Position numbers and translations under genes: made by a program
The notes under the pieces: model-generated
Seen by the model: only the letters and a program-made list of their open reading frames with translations
The model's database searches: none
What the model was told of the DNA's origin: nothing
Assembly (NCBI GenBank): GCA_963971425.1
Contig: OZ020516.1
Location: forward strand, 19,971,332-20,035,331
Length of the DNA stretch: 64,000 bases
Direction of reading: 5' to 3'
Source of the DNA: Bryoerythrophyllum caledonicum
Taxonomy: Eukaryota > Streptophyta > Bryopsida > Pottiales > Pottiaceae
In this document: positions 9,260 through 20,594 of the stretch, in pieces
Layout of the letters: every line of letters begins with the position of its first letter
Position numbering within the stretch: the first letter of the stretch is position 1

Positions 9260-12200
9260 TCAATGTGTTTTGTCAAAGCGTTCTTTATTGCCCAATCTAG
9301 CAGCTTTCATCTTCTCCAAGGCTATCTCAAGATCCTCAGGCAATCTTGCCAACTGCTGAATACGAAGCTCCAGTAGTCTTTCCCTACTGATGCCATCTTC
9401 CCATGAAAGAAACACCCATGTAGGCACATCTTCCTCCGCCGGCATGATTGGTTTTTGACCATACATAAGCTCCACGGGCATATAACCGGTAACAGTACTG
9501 TCCGTAGTTCTGTCAGCCCAAAGAGCAAATGGTAGCAGTTTTGGCCACAAGCTAGGCTTTCCTCTACAAGCCTTGACTAAAGCATAAATGATTGGAGGAT
9601 GTCCCCTCTCAATCTTGCCATTAGCCTCAGGGTTGTAAGCTGTTGTCAGCTTCAACTGCACACCATATCGCTTGAAGAATTCTTTGGCTTCAGTGGCGTT
9701 CAATTCTCCTCTGTCAGCTCTCATCCGGCCAATGTTCCCATACCGACTAAAAATGTCTTCAAGTATAAATCGGCATACATTTTCTGTTGTCTTGGTCCTC
9801 AAAGCTCTTCTTTCAACAAAGTTTGAGAGCTCTTCTCGGGCCAACACAATGTACTTCATCCCCCACATTGCATTTGGCATGGCAATCAAATCGATCATCC
9901 ATTGAAAATGGATTGCAATAGGATAAGTGGGATGCAATTCATCTCTGTGCCGCACCTTCGATTGTAACTGGCACACCGCACAAGAGGCTACAAACTCCTC
10001 AACATCTTTGTATAGCCCCTTCCACCAATACCGCTCCTTGACCTTCGTGTAGGTGGCCCAAATGCCTCTGTAACCGGCCCAAAGTGTATCATGAAACTCT
10101 TGTAAAATTTGGGTCTTGGTTAAAGAGTCTCCCACCACTCTTAATGGCACTTCACCAGCTCTTTTTTTCTTCTTCCATAGAAATCCATCTTTCAATAGAT
10201 ATCCATAAGACAGATGTCTGATGTCTTTGAATGTTTTGTCCATCCAACTTCTTTGCCGTTCCATTGTGCTCAAATAAAGCCCAATATCTCTTAACTTTCT
10301 TTCATAGAGCTCAGCTTTGAAAGGCAAAGCTCTAGTGGATGGACTTTCTCCATTAGTACTCATCACATAGCCTCCATGTAACAATTCTTCATCATCTTCA
10401 TAAGCCATCATCTCCTCTTCTTTGAAATACCTTGCTCTAGACAACATATCGGCAACATAATTCTTTTTGCCCTCAATGTGAACTAGAACAGGATTCAAGG
10501 ATTTGATATAGGCTATCCATCGCAGCATTGCAATGTCAGGTGAAGAACAATTTGCTATCATCCCCAACAAAGGCAAGCAGTCAGTTTCCAATACTACCTC
10601 CGCTCCAATCAAGTAGTTTCTGTCTGCCTTTAGAGCTGTAAGGGCACCCCATAGTTCTCTTTTCACTTGTGGCAAAGCCCTCTGTCGCTCTGTTAGAATC
10701 CTTGCTCCAAATCGGATAGCAAATCTCTTTCCTTCTTCATCATCTTGTCCAACAGCCCATCCAATTGCAATCGGGTTTGTGTCAATAGTCACAATCACCG
10801 GTCTCCCACAAGTATAGTCCACTTGTTTTAGAACCGATGGTGATTCCAAAACTCTTTTCAACTCTATCATAGCCTGGTCTTGCTCATATTGCCAAAGAAA
10901 CTTGTTTCTTTTGCGCAATAGCTTATACAGAGGTTCTGAAATATGAGCAAAATGAGGGATCCAAATTTGGTAGAAGACACAGGCTCCTAAAAACCTCCTT
11001 ACTTTAGTGACATTGCTACAGGCCTTCATTCTTCCAATAGCATCCACCTTCTCAGGGTTAGGTTTTCTTCCATAAGAACCACACAAGTGTCCAACCACCA
11101 AAATCTCATCAACCCCAAACCTGGACTTCTCAATGGAGAGGGTCAAATTAACCTCCTCAAGTCTGCTCAAGATTTTGGCCACATCCTTGATATGATTATT
11201 CACAAAGGCTCTGCAACCATCATCTTGGACTGTTGAGTCTTTGTCTTTCTCCTCACACCCTTTCATGTGAATGTCATCCACAAAAGGTATGGTTTTCTCA
11301 GGCACAAAGTCTCTTAGGATTTGATTCATAGCGCTCTGCATATGTGCTACGGAATTGGTAGCACCTTGAGGCAGTGTACACATGCGCACTAATCCAAGTG
11401 GAGTCTTCATGGTTGTCAAATCTCTGCTTTCAGCAGCTAATTGAAATTGATCATAACCAGAATATAGATCTCCAATGGAATATATTGCGTGCCCCGCAAA
11501 TGCTTCCGCTACTTCATCAACAATAGGCCCTGAGCCTTTGTTTCTGATGGTCACTCTATTTGCAGGCTGCGTATCTTGAATGAACCTCAATGCTCCTGAC
11601 TTCTTTGGCACTGTAAACCACCGATTTGAATATGGAGCCATCGAAGGTTCAAATATGCCCATACGCGTCTTCTCCTTGAGCAACTCTACTAGCTTCGGAA
11701 GTAGAGCTCTAGGCACAGGTATAGGCTTCAAATCCCATGGTACATGCGGTACCGTAAAAATAACCATAGGTGCCACAACACTTGGTTGGACACATCCAAT
11801 CTCATCTGGCGAAGAAGCAAAGGCCTTCCCATGCATAGAAAGCATGTCTTGGAATTTCTTCTTCTCCGGCTCAGTTAAGAAATCATCTCCTCCAATCTTC
11901 AAGTTTGCCAAGGTCTCTTTGGTGAACTTGTGTCCAATCCTTCTTGCTTCTCTCAAACTTGGCTCCTTCTCAGCTTGTCTAATATGATCATCGGTATCAA
12001 ATGGTAGCTGAGTAGCCACCGGCTTCACCTTCTTGGCGACAGTCTTATATCTTGTCTGAACCGAAGCTTCTAATCTTTGCCCATCAATCTTGGAATCACA
12101 CATCTCTGTTATTGCTGTAGAAATTCCGCGATACATTGCAGTTGTATGAACATTGACAACGCAAGGAAAAGTCATCTCCTCATCCTTGTCTGCTTCTAGA

Positions 12201-12466
12201 TCTTGTAAGGTTTGCAAGATATCATCTGGCATACCATTTTCTTCGTAAATACCAGAAATGCTTTCATCTCCCTCTATAACCTTCATATTTTTAAGATTTT
12301 TCTCCATCTTTTTCACAAACTTTCTATGTACAGGGTCCAAGTCTTTAAGACTTGTAAAGCTCACAAAGCCACACTCTGTCACGCTTATAAATCCACACTT
12401 AACACTAGTATGTACATTGGGGAATCTACCAGTATAAGTTCCCTTAGCACCCGTGGATCCCCACAT
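9260..12466 (-). CDS. pol: Pol (RT-RNase H-integrase), unit 2
   Basis: A 1068-residue ORF identical to unit 1 at the protein level. At three silent sites that split the array (T at 9374, G at 10049, C at 12215) it agrees with unit 1 and not with units 3 and 4. Confidence 0.92.
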   Translation of the reverse strand: MWGSTGAKGTYTGRFPNVHTSVKCGFISVTECGFVSFTSLKDLDPVHRKFVKKMEKNLKNMKVIEGDESISGIYEENGMPDDILQTLQDLEADKDEEMTFPCVVNVHTTAMYRGISTAITEMCDSKIDGQRLEASVQTRYKTVAKKVKPVATQLPFDTDDHIRQAEKEPSLREARRIGHKFTKETLANLKIGGDDFLTEPEKKKFQDMLSMHGKAFASSPDEIGCVQPSVVAPMVIFTVPHVPWDLKPIPVPRALLPKLVELLKEKTRMGIFEPSMAPYSNRWFTVPKKSGALRFIQDTQPANRVTIRNKGSGPIVDEVAEAFAGHAIYSIGDLYSGYDQFQLAAESRDLTTMKTPLGLVRMCTLPQGATNSVAHMQSAMNQILRDFVPEKTIPFVDDIHMKGCEEKDKDSTVQDDGCRAFVNNHIKDVAKILSRLEEVNLTLSIEKSRFGVDEILVVGHLCGSYGRKPNPEKVDAIGRMKACSNVTKVRRFLGACVFYQIWIPHFAHISEPLYKLLRKRNKFLWQYEQDQAMIELKRVLESPSVLKQVDYTCGRPVIVTIDTNPIAIGWAVGQDDEEGKRFAIRFGARILTERQRALPQVKRELWGALTALKADRNYLIGAEVVLETDCLPLLGMIANCSSPDIAMLRWIAYIKSLNPVLVHIEGKKNYVADMLSRARYFKEEEMMAYEDDEELLHGGYVMSTNGESPSTRALPFKAELYERKLRDIGLYLSTMERQRSWMDKTFKDIRHLSYGYLLKDGFLWKKKKRAGEVPLRVVGDSLTKTQILQEFHDTLWAGYRGIWATYTKVKERYWWKGLYKDVEEFVASCAVCQLQSKVRHRDELHPTYPIAIHFQWMIDLIAMPNAMWGMKYIVLAREELSNFVERRALRTKTTENVCRFILEDIFSRYGNIGRMRADRGELNATEAKEFFKRYGVQLKLTTAYNPEANGKIERGHPPIIYALVKACRGKPSLWPKLLPFALWADRTTDSTVTGYMPVELMYGQKPIMPAEEDVPTWVFLSWEDGISRERLLELRIQQLARLPEDLEIALEKMKAARLGNKERFDKTH

Positions 12467-12480
12467 CCCACGTGTGCCCT

Positions 12481-13740
12481 CTAGAAATCCGAGAAGTTCG
12501 TAGAAGTTGGAAGAGGAATCTCTCTGAGTTGTAATCGATGCCTCTCATTGTCAGGCCTCACGGTCAGGAATTGCACCGACCTCTTTCCATCAACACTTCG
12601 GATTCGGGCATAATGAGATCCGTCATCCAACACCTTGGTCTCCATTCGTGAAGCGGTGATAAATGGTTGGCCCAAAATAATTGGATAGGCACTAAGGTTC
12701 TGAACAAAGAAGTTTTGTTCTACCTCTACATCCCCAATCTTGGTAAGTACTGCTGGACAAGCTCCATGTAACCGAGTCCGCCCGCTATTAGCTGCTCTCA
12801 TGATCCAGCCATGGTCTGTGTCAATTGGCCATTTGCCCTTCTCATAGACACTCCGAGACATAATATTGATCTCAGAACCGTGGTCAACAAGGGCTAAAAC
12901 ATGGTCATCTACTCCTCCGAGATTTATCTTTGTCTCGGTGGTGGCCCTAGCCCAAAATGGTAGATCAAACTCGATCTTTTCTTCATCTTCTTTCATGATG
13001 GGATGATCATACAAGCACTCAAAGGTTCTTGCTTCTTCTATTAGAATCTTTTCTTCTTGAACCTCCGGCTCACCCATCATAGCAAATACCTCTCCAATCT
13101 CGATTTCTTCATCTTTAGACATATGGGTGTCTAATGCTCTGATCATCACAGCTTCAGCTGTCATCTGTCTCTTCCTCTTGATAATATCGATGATCAACTC
13201 ATGGAAATCTATTTTTGCTATGCCAAGTGCTTCTCGCAAAGTGAATTCGATTTTGGCATCCAAAATCCTTTCTTCTAACACTCCCTTCAGATCAATGGAA
13301 GTCTCAATGTCTGACTGGAGCTTGTAGGCAGGCGCCTTTGCCTTGGCCCTACTAGAGTCTCTTTTCTCCTCTCCTCTTTTGTTGTCAGAGGACTGTTTGT
13401 TTGGTCCATCCTTCTCTTTGTCTCTATTATTCTCCCACCACTCCTTTGGCAACGGTACATCACTAGGACGCACAGTATCAGGGTCCGCTGGCTTTGAACG
13501 TGTAGGAACCCTCTTTCTCATTTCTTTTGCAGGTTCATTCTGTACTGAGGATCTCTTCTTTGATGTTGGCTCCTCACCATCATCAACGTCAAATCTTACA
13601 CGCTTCTCTTCAACTGAAACATCATGGTGTTCATCACGATCCCTCCCATCATTCATAAATGCCCTGATGCTATTTGCATCAACTGGGTCTTCCCATCCAG
13701 TTGCTTTCCTGATGGCTTGAGCTCCTCTCTTCATCAACAC
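12481..13740 (-). CDS. Aspartic protease region, unit 2
   Basis: Protein identical to unit 1, including the D-H-G active-site motif. It opens after the same in-frame TAG and ends in the same -1 overlap with pol. Confidence 0.83.
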   Translation of the reverse strand: MLMKRGAQAIRKATGWEDPVDANSIRAFMNDGRDRDEHHDVSVEEKRVRFDVDDGEEPTSKKRSSVQNEPAKEMRKRVPTRSKPADPDTVRPSDVPLPKEWWENNRDKEKDGPNKQSSDNKRGEEKRDSSRAKAKAPAYKLQSDIETSIDLKGVLEERILDAKIEFTLREALGIAKIDFHELIIDIIKRKRQMTAEAVMIRALDTHMSKDEEIEIGEVFAMMGEPEVQEEKILIEEARTFECLYDHPIMKEDEEKIEFDLPFWARATTETKINLGGVDDHVLALVDHGSEINIMSRSVYEKGKWPIDTDHGWIMRAANSGRTRLHGACPAVLTKIGDVEVEQNFFVQNLSAYPIILGQPFITASRMETKVLDDGSHYARIRSVDGKRSVQFLTVRPDNERHRLQLREIPLPTSTNFSDF

Positions 13741-13746
13741 TTGTGT

Positions 13747-14448
13747 CTAAGCAGATAAAGCGCCAATTGAGTGTTGCTCCACTTGAATGTTGAACGAATC
13801 AGTCTCATGCACTTGCACGTAGCTAGATCGTGCTATCTTGTCTTCCATAAGCTTCTTCATTCCTCCTCTCCCATAATTGGTTCCCAATGAAGAACCAGTA
13901 GAGGCATCATGGATTTTTCCGTCTTTGTAGAAGACGAGAACATTCTTGAGTGCCTCTTCATAGGATTCACACCCTCTCAGACTATGATCAGTCTCTTCAT
14001 CGCACCAAACACACCTTCTCGAATATTTCCTTGCACCTTCAGATGGTTGTGAAGAAGAAGCTTCCCTAGCCTTCTTCAATTCACTAAACTCCACCCTTAG
14101 CTCTCGAAAACCCTTGATAAGCTCTTCAAGGGCATTTCCATCAGCAGTCTTAGTGGCCTTCGAGGTAGACCCCGGGTTTATCGATGGTGCTGGAGCAAAA
14201 GACACCTTCAAAGATTTTGGTGTCTGAATAGGTTCAGCATAAAATCTCCCTTCGACTCCTCTTGACCTCACTCGTTGTTGTTTGGCCAAAAGAATCACGG
14301 TCTCTTCTACCCTCCTCCAGTCATTGGTAAAGCCACCTTCTGTGGTCCGGTCTCCTAGGAGTAGAAGAAGTTTGTCCTCCAATGCAACATCAGTTGCTTG
14401 GAGAAAAAGCTCTACCTTCCTAGACTCAAGAAGGCGCCTCTCTGCCAA
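13747..14448 (-). CDS. gag: Gag C-terminal half, unit 2
   Basis: Protein identical to unit 1, with the CX2CX5HX4C knuckle intact. It is continuous with the upstream half except for the same TAA. Confidence 0.78.
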   Translation of the reverse strand: MAERRLLESRKVELFLQATDVALEDKLLLLLGDRTTEGGFTNDWRRVEETVILLAKQQRVRSRGVEGRFYAEPIQTPKSLKVSFAPAPSINPGSTSKATKTADGNALEELIKGFRELRVEFSELKKAREASSSQPSEGARKYSRRCVWCDEETDHSLRGCESYEEALKNVLVFYKDGKIHDASTGSSLGTNYGRGGMKKLMEDKIARSSYVQVHETDSFNIQVEQHSIGALSA

Positions 14449-14454
14449 AGGTAA

Positions 14455-14940
14455 TTAGATAAACTTCTTCTCGAAGTCTCTCAACAGCTCGTTGGGACCC
14501 ATAGAGTTCCCTGGCCGTTGCTCCACCCACTCAAGGAAAGATCTCTTTGTCATTCTCTCCAAATCTTCATCGAAATACTCATCCCGCAGTCGTTCAGCAA
14601 ACTCCGCCCACGAGATGACCAGCTCGCGAATCTCTTGCACCCGGTCACGAATCTCAGGTACAACCGCCATGCCAAAAGTCTGCATCATTTGATTGCCTTC
14701 AACTTGATGCACCTCCATCTCGCAAACATAGGTTCGCAAGAACTTAGAGATATTCTTGCCATTGAACCTTCCAATCTTGGAAACAACAGCCTTCAGAGCC
14801 TTTGTGGCACCTTGACCACCTTGGTTTGCTCTATGTTGTTCCATAAACAGGGCCAATGCCCCTACAATGTCCTCCATGGGAAATGGAACTCCACCGGTGC
14901 GTCTCCCACCGCCACCAGCAGCTCCTTCAGAGTCTCCCAT
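14455..14940 (-). CDS. gag: Gag N-terminal half, unit 2 (Met33 form)
   Basis: 161 residues from ATG 14940, with Met at residue 33 (C at 14842), shared only with unit 4. It ends at the same TAA. Confidence 0.83.
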   Translation of the reverse strand: MGDSEGAAGGGGRRTGGVPFPMEDIVGALALFMEQHRANQGGQGATKALKAVVSKIGRFNGKNISKFLRTYVCEMEVHQVEGNQMMQTFGMAVVPEIRDRVQEIRELVISWAEFAERLRDEYFDEDLERMTKRSFLEWVEQRPGNSMGPNELLRDFEKKFI

Positions 14941-14989
14941 AGCAAAATCACACCGGTCGCCTCAAAGCTTTCTTAGTGGAAGTACCAAA

Positions 14990-16979
14990 TGTCGTGTAGA
15001 GAGGGGAGCGCCTTGAGAATACACGAGATATCTGGCTGCGACTTCGTATAGTCTGCTACGGAGTTCTGTCAAATCTTATGGTCTTCGGTATTCGGTCTTC
15101 AGTCTTCAGTCTTCAGTCTTCAGTCTTCAGTCTTCAGTCTTCAGTCTTCAGTCTTCAGTCTTCAGTCTTCAGTCTTCAGTCTTCAGTCTTCAGTCTTCAG
15201 TCTTCAAACTCCTCCCCGTTGGCCTATCTTGTGGTGGCTCTAAAGAGTTAAGGGTAAAGGTGGGTGATAAGAAACCACGGCCTCGGACGGGTAAAACGGG
15301 ACGGCCAGACCACAAGCTGAAACCGTCCGAAAGATTGGCTCCTAAAATTCAAACCCACGGTGACCAGCAAACGTGCCTCACCGGTGGGAACGACATAAAC
15401 ACGACCGTGTGGGCAATTAACCCCACTTCGCCGCAACAGAGTTTACAAGAACAGAATTGAAATACAACTAGCCTCCAAAGCTGGCTTGGAATCACAAAAA
15501 AAGAAATCGGACCACAAGCCACAACACACTTGTCTCCATCTTCTCTTCTCTTCAAGTCAAGCCTTGAGTCTTCAATTCCTCCATCCTTCAACTCCAAAGT
15601 CTTCAAGTGTTCAAAAACACTAAGAAACTCAAAAGAAGTGTTCAAAAATACAATGGAAAAGTTTCACCAAGGCTGTAACCTTCAAGCAAGTGACACAGAT
15701 GACTCAAAACTTCAAATACTAAGTGCAATAGCTCTCTGGAAAGCTAATTCAAACAACTAACACTCCTCCAAATTTCAAGTCAATCTAAACTACTGTCCGA
15801 AAGATATACGAGTTCAAAGTTCTGCCCCTCCAAATATTCAATCGCTCATAACTTCTTCTTCAAAACTCCAAATTTCAATTGTAATAACTTTTTGAAGAGC
15901 TATGACCATTGTTCACGCACTTTTCAATTCTCAAACAATTCCAAACTACTGTCCAAAAGTTATGGACAATCAAAGTTTTGCCTACCCCTATTCATTCAAA
16001 TCTCTATAACTTCTTGCTCACAACTCCAAATCTCAATTATAATATCTTTCTAGAAAGCTAAGGTAGAGATGCACAGTCCCTCAAAATCTCAAATCAAATT
16101 GAGAACTACAGAAAAAGTTGTGGCTCCTCGAAACCTCTGCCCCTCAATGGATGGCCTCGGGTTTTCACAGAATTAAAACCTCAATAACTTTTTCTCTACA
16201 ACTCCGAATTCAAATTTTAAAACGAGTATGAAATGCTCTTGAAACAAGGAACAAGATCACAAATTTTCAATTCCATATCATTCAATCTCAATGAGTTACA
16301 CACAGTCAAAGTTCTGCTCCAAACCCTTGCTCTCTCACCCGCGCGCACACACACACACTCACTAAGGAATCTCTTTTCCAACTTTTTCACCTCTAGTGGA
16401 CGTAGGCACTTCAGCCCATGTCACCCTACCCAAAGTACCCCACAAGGTACTTCATTACTTTCTTATCCTTTCCACTTTCAACCAAATAAAATCCCCTAGT
16501 CTTTTATTTATTGGAAGACTAAAAACTTAGACCTTCCAACCAACAAGATAAGTAAAATAAAAAAAATAACTAAATAAAAATAAAAATAAAACTTATCGTA
16601 AGATAGCTGATGGTACGGACGTATAAAGGTGTTGATTCGCACAACCTGATCGCCAAGTCGTGGACTTGGTTGGCTGGAAATGTCGTGGTCAGTGGCTGCC
16701 GCCGGTCCGGGTTCGAACCCAATCGAGCCCGTCGAGTGGTTCGGCGGCCCACGGCTTGGCTCGCTAGTGAGGCAGGAAAAATACCAGTCAACCCGCTACC
16801 TACCCCCCTGAGCAGTGACAAGAACGGTGCAGCACCTAAATGCTAACACCTGCCCAAATCCTCAAACCGTGGTTCTTACCACGACCAACCCCTTTTATCC
16901 CAACTCCTTACTTATTAAAATCCACACATATAAAGACTAATACTTGTATGTACATGATGGAAGAATTTCCATCAGGACA
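14990..16979 (-). repeat. LTR shared by units 2 and 3
   Basis: 1990 bp, the longest LTR, because the minisatellite has 16 copies here. The edges are the same as in the unit 1/2 LTR. It carries T at the site (16276) that is C in the two rightmost LTRs. Confidence 0.92.
15095..15206. repeat. 7-bp minisatellite (GTCTTCA)x16
   Basis: Sixteen perfect tandem copies, two more than in the first LTR, giving the 14-bp longer period of this unit. Confidence 0.97.
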
Positions 16980-17022
16980 TTCACCCTCTCTAAACCTGCA
17001 CATCCTCTGGTATGTGCCAAGC

Positions 17023-17373
17023 TTAGTCATCCTCACTATCTTGGTTGTCATGAACTGCATCTTCTAAGTCTTCATCTTCATCTTCAGCTTGGTCATCGTC
17101 CTCAAATTGTTGTGGATCGAGAATGTCCTCTAAGTCTTGAAGATGAAACCTGTCACTCCTTCGAAAGACTTTGATGCGTTTTCCAGCCACTGGTACGCGA
17201 AGGGAAACTCCATCTAACTCTCGAAGTGAATAAGTGCCATTGAGGTGTACTTTAATCACTACATAAGGTCCAATCCATCTCTTTGCAAATTTCCGTACCG
17301 TGCTGTGTTGATGCTCCAATGTACTATCAAATACAAGGATCCAGTCACCCTCTCTGATCTTCTTTCCCCTCAA
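17023..17373 (-). CDS. Integrase GPY/F module, unit 3
   Basis: Protein identical to the other units, behind the same TGA (17374-17376). Confidence 0.78.
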   Translation of the reverse strand: MRGKKIREGDWILVFDSTLEHQHSTVRKFAKRWIGPYVVIKVHLNGTYSLRELDGVSLRVPVAGKRIKVFRRSDRFHLQDLEDILDPQQFEDDDQAEDEDEDLEDAVHDNQDSEDD

Positions 17374-20300
17374 TCAATGTGTTTTGTCAAAGCGTTCTTT
17401 ATTGCCCAATCTAGCAGCTTTCATCTTCTCCAAGGCTATCTCAAGATCCTCAGGCAATCTTGCCAACTGCTGAATACGAAGCTCCAGCAGTCTTTCCCTA
17501 CTGATGCCATCTTCCCATGAAAGAAACACCCATGTAGGCACATCTTCCTCCGCCGGCATGATTGGTTTTTGACCATACATAAGCTCCACGGGCATATAAC
17601 CGGTAACAGTACTGTCCGTAGTTCTGTCAGCCCAAAGAGCAAATGGTAGCAGTTTTGGCCACAAGCTAGGCTTTCCTCTACAAGCCTTGACTAAAGCATA
17701 AATGATTGGAGGATGTCCCCTCTCAATCTTGCCATTAGCCTCAGGGTTGTAAGCTGTTGTCAGCTTCAACTGCACACCATATCGCTTGAAGAATTCTTTG
17801 GCTTCAGTGGCGTTCAATTCTCCTCTGTCAGCTCTCATCCGGCCAATGTTCCCATACCGACTAAAAATGTCTTCAAGTATAAATCGGCATACATTTTCTG
17901 TTGTCTTGGTCCTCAAAGCTCTTCTTTCAACAAAGTTTGAGAGCTCTTCTCGGGCCAACACAATGTACTTCATCCCCCACATTGCATTTGGCATGGCAAT
18001 CAAATCGATCATCCATTGAAAATGGATTGCAATAGGATAAGTGGGATGCAATTCATCTCTGTGCCGCACCTTCGATTGTAACTGGCACACCGCACAAGAG
18101 GCTACAAACTCCTCAACATCTTTGTATAGCCCCTTCCACCAATACCGCTCCTTGACCTTCGTATAGGTGGCCCAAATGCCTCTGTAACCGGCCCAAAGTG
18201 TATCATGAAACTCTTGTAAAATTTGGGTCTTGGTTAAAGAGTCTCCCACCACTCTTAATGGCACTTCACCAGCTCTTTTTTTCTTCTTCCATAGAAATCC
18301 ATCTTTCAATAGATATCCATAAGACAGATGTCTGATGTCTTTGAATGTTTTGTCCATCCAACTTCTTTGCCGTTCCATTGTGCTCAAATAAAGCCCAATA
18401 TCTCTTAACTTTCTTTCATAGAGCTCAGCTTTGAAAGGCAAAGCTCTAGTGGATGGACTTTCTCCATTAGTACTCATCACATAGCCTCCATGTAACAATT
18501 CTTCATCATCTTCATAAGCCATCATCTCCTCTTCTTTGAAATACCTTGCTCTAGACAACATATCGGCAACATAATTCTTTTTGCCCTCAATGTGAACTAG
18601 AACAGGATTCAAGGATTTGATATAGGCTATCCATCGCAGCATTGCAATGTCAGGTGAAGAACAATTTGCTATCATCCCCAACAAAGGCAAGCAGTCAGTT
18701 TCCAATACTACCTCCGCTCCAATCAAGTAGTTTCTGTCTGCCTTTAGAGCTGTAAGGGCACCCCATAGTTCTCTTTTCACTTGTGGCAAAGCCCTCTGTC
18801 GCTCTGTTAGAATCCTTGCTCCAAATCGGATAGCAAATCTCTTTCCTTCTTCATCATCTTGTCCAACAGCCCATCCAATTGCAATCGGGTTTGTGTCAAT
18901 AGTCACAATCACCGGTCTCCCACAAGTATAGTCCACTTGTTTTAGAACCGATGGTGATTCCAAAACTCTTTTCAACTCTATCATAGCCTGGTCTTGCTCA
19001 TATTGCCAAAGAAACTTGTTTCTTTTGCGCAATAGCTTATACAGAGGTTCTGAAATATGAGCAAAATGAGGGATCCAAATTTGGTAGAAGACACAGGCTC
19101 CTAAAAACCTCCTTACTTTAGTGACATTGCTACAGGCCTTCATTCTTCCAATAGCATCCACCTTCTCAGGGTTAGGTTTTCTTCCATAAGAACCACACAA
19201 GTGTCCAACCACCAAAATCTCATCAACCCCAAACCTGGACTTCTCAATGGAGAGGGTCAAATTAACCTCCTCAAGTCTGCTCAAGATTTTGGCCACATCC
19301 TTGATATGATTATTCACAAAGGCTCTGCAACCATCATCTTGGACTGTTGAGTCTTTGTCTTTCTCCTCACACCCTTTCATGTGAATGTCATCCACAAAAG
19401 GTATGGTTTTCTCAGGCACAAAGTCTCTTAGGATTTGATTCATAGCGCTCTGCATATGTGCTACGGAATTGGTAGCACCTTGAGGCAGTGTACACATGCG
19501 CACTAATCCAAGTGGAGTCTTCATGGTTGTCAAATCTCTGCTTTCAGCAGCTAATTGAAATTGATCATAACCAGAATATAGATCTCCAATGGAATATATT
19601 GCGTGCCCCGCAAATGCTTCCGCTACTTCATCAACAATAGGCCCTGAGCCTTTGTTTCTGATGGTCACTCTATTTGCAGGCTGCGTATCTTGAATGAACC
19701 TCAATGCTCCTGACTTCTTTGGCACTGTAAACCACCGATTTGAATATGGAGCCATCGAAGGTTCAAATATGCCCATACGCGTCTTCTCCTTGAGCAACTC
19801 TACTAGCTTCGGAAGTAGAGCTCTAGGCACAGGTATAGGCTTCAAATCCCATGGTACATGCGGTACCGTAAAAATAACCATAGGTGCCACAACACTTGGT
19901 TGGACACATCCAATCTCATCTGGCGAAGAAGCAAAGGCCTTCCCATGCATAGAAAGCATGTCTTGGAATTTCTTCTTCTCCGGCTCAGTTAAGAAATCAT
20001 CTCCTCCAATCTTCAAGTTTGCCAAGGTCTCTTTGGTGAACTTGTGTCCAATCCTTCTTGCTTCTCTCAAACTTGGCTCCTTCTCAGCTTGTCTAATATG
20101 ATCATCGGTATCAAATGGTAGCTGAGTAGCCACCGGCTTCACCTTCTTGGCGACAGTCTTATATCTTGTCTGAACCGAAGCTTCTAATCTTTGCCCATCA
20201 ATCTTGGAATCACACATCTCTGTTATTGCTGTAGAAATTCCGCGATACATTGCAGTTGTATGAACATTGACAACGCAAGGAAAAGTCATCTCCTCATCCT

Positions 20301-20580
20301 TGTCTGCTTCTAGATCTTGTAAGGTTTGTAAGATATCATCTGGCATACCATTTTCTTCGTAAATACCAGAAATGCTTTCATCTCCCTCTATAACCTTCAT
20401 ATTTTTAAGATTTTTCTCCATCTTTTTCACAAACTTTCTATGTACAGGGTCCAAGTCTTTAAGACTTGTAAAGCTCACAAAGCCACACTCTGTCACGCTT
20501 ATAAATCCACACTTAACACTAGTATGTACATTGGGGAATCTACCAGTATAAGTTCCCTTAGCACCCGTGGATCCCCACAT
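17374..20580 (-). CDS. pol: Pol (RT-RNase H-integrase), unit 3
   Basis: 1068 residues, identical in protein to unit 1. It differs from units 1 and 2 only at silent sites that it shares with unit 4. Confidence 0.92.
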   Translation of the reverse strand: MWGSTGAKGTYTGRFPNVHTSVKCGFISVTECGFVSFTSLKDLDPVHRKFVKKMEKNLKNMKVIEGDESISGIYEENGMPDDILQTLQDLEADKDEEMTFPCVVNVHTTAMYRGISTAITEMCDSKIDGQRLEASVQTRYKTVAKKVKPVATQLPFDTDDHIRQAEKEPSLREARRIGHKFTKETLANLKIGGDDFLTEPEKKKFQDMLSMHGKAFASSPDEIGCVQPSVVAPMVIFTVPHVPWDLKPIPVPRALLPKLVELLKEKTRMGIFEPSMAPYSNRWFTVPKKSGALRFIQDTQPANRVTIRNKGSGPIVDEVAEAFAGHAIYSIGDLYSGYDQFQLAAESRDLTTMKTPLGLVRMCTLPQGATNSVAHMQSAMNQILRDFVPEKTIPFVDDIHMKGCEEKDKDSTVQDDGCRAFVNNHIKDVAKILSRLEEVNLTLSIEKSRFGVDEILVVGHLCGSYGRKPNPEKVDAIGRMKACSNVTKVRRFLGACVFYQIWIPHFAHISEPLYKLLRKRNKFLWQYEQDQAMIELKRVLESPSVLKQVDYTCGRPVIVTIDTNPIAIGWAVGQDDEEGKRFAIRFGARILTERQRALPQVKRELWGALTALKADRNYLIGAEVVLETDCLPLLGMIANCSSPDIAMLRWIAYIKSLNPVLVHIEGKKNYVADMLSRARYFKEEEMMAYEDDEELLHGGYVMSTNGESPSTRALPFKAELYERKLRDIGLYLSTMERQRSWMDKTFKDIRHLSYGYLLKDGFLWKKKKRAGEVPLRVVGDSLTKTQILQEFHDTLWAGYRGIWATYTKVKERYWWKGLYKDVEEFVASCAVCQLQSKVRHRDELHPTYPIAIHFQWMIDLIAMPNAMWGMKYIVLAREELSNFVERRALRTKTTENVCRFILEDIFSRYGNIGRMRADRGELNATEAKEFFKRYGVQLKLTTAYNPEANGKIERGHPPIIYALVKACRGKPSLWPKLLPFALWADRTTDSTVTGYMPVELMYGQKPIMPAEEDVPTWVFLSWEDGISRERLLELRIQQLARLPEDLEIALEKMKAARLGNKERFDKTH

Positions 20581-20594
20581 CCCACGTGTGCCCT

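Larger units (their letters stand above)
8866..14989 (-). mobile_element. Ty3/Gypsy internal region, unit 2
   Basis: Same 6124-bp layout as unit 1, offset by 8100. Seen differences are C at 14842 (Gag Ile to Met) and G at 14955 in the gag leader. All three shared stop codons are present. Confidence 0.93.
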